DNA from: Clostridia bacterium
GTDB lineage: Bacteria; Bacillota; DSM-521; Neomoorellales; Neomoorellaceae
Assembly: GCA_012727745.1 (NCBI GenBank)
Contig: JAAYGJ010000270.1
Span: 1-6,097 of the forward strand
Direction: 5' to 3'
DNA: 6,097 bases
The first letter of the stretch is position 1. Every line of letters starts with the position of its first letter. Below the pieces are notes generated by a model that was given only the letters and a program-made list of their open reading frames with translations, was not told where the DNA came from and did no database searches. This document shows positions 6,083 to 6,097 of the stretch, in pieces. Position numbers and translations under genes: made by a program.

Positions 6083-6097
6083 AATCCCATTGTACCA
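6076..6097 (+). CDS. Start of an unidentified gene, cut by the window end
   Basis: Only seven codons are visible, reading MSQSHCT, so no function can be assigned from the protein. The start is supported by the perfect AAGGAGG and its 8-nt spacing. It does not look like the start of LonA (I recall these beginning with a leucine- and proline-rich segment such as LPLLPLRG), which is the gene I would expect after lonB in relatives. The short leader with inverted repeats that pair the start region resembles the 5' ends of some insertion-sequence transposases, where read-through transcripts are kept silent. A transposase is thus one guess, and an ordinary gene with translational control is another. 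The bases past 6097 would decide it. Confidence 0.5.

Noticed and set aside
1..6097. CRISPR array, toxin-antitoxin pair, or defence genes
   Set aside because: No regularly spaced repeats and no small gene pairs were found. All long frames are housekeeping proteostasis genes.

Overview
The window looks like chromosomal core DNA from a spore-forming member of the Firmicutes, most likely a Clostridia of the Peptococcaceae / Desulfotomaculum type. This rests on the protein sequences, the gene order tig-clpP-clpX-lonB, the AGGAGG-type ribosome binding sites, two TTG starts, and a LonB-type protease, a family tied to endospore formers. The genus assignment is inference. Everything readable is on the + strand.

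Layout. Positions 52-294 hold a tight tRNA cluster, Gln(UUG)-Lys(UUU)-Leu(UAG), closed by a short rho-independent terminator. A strong sigma-A-like promoter with an extended -10 (446-474) then drives a separate tRNA-Gly(GCC) at 511-585, which is followed by a large hairpin (612-640). From 760 to 4077 come trigger factor (tig, TTG start), the ClpP peptidase (clpP, TTG start at 2190) and the ClpX unfoldase (clpX), closely spaced and apparently one transcription unit. A good intrinsic terminator (4083-4111) follows clpX. A membrane-anchored, ATP-dependent Lon-type protease of the LonB family fills 4178-5896. The last 90 bases hold an inverted-repeat leader and the first seven codons of an unidentified gene that runs off the window.

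How the genes work together. Trigger factor meets nascent chains at the ribosome exit. ClpX recognises, unfolds and threads proteins into the ClpP chamber. LonB is an independent AAA+ serine-lysine protease that is probably held at the membrane. Together this is a protein quality-control island.

I see no clearly new system in the coding part. The most interesting signals are at the RNA level. The leader of the final truncated gene can fold into a nested stem (6011-6082) that pairs both its Shine-Dalgarno and its start codon. The lonB Shine-Dalgarno lies inside one arm of a perfect 10-bp inverted repeat (4122-4168). The gene after lonB does not start like lonA, which I recall as the usual next gene in related genomes, so an insertion at this point is possible but unproven.
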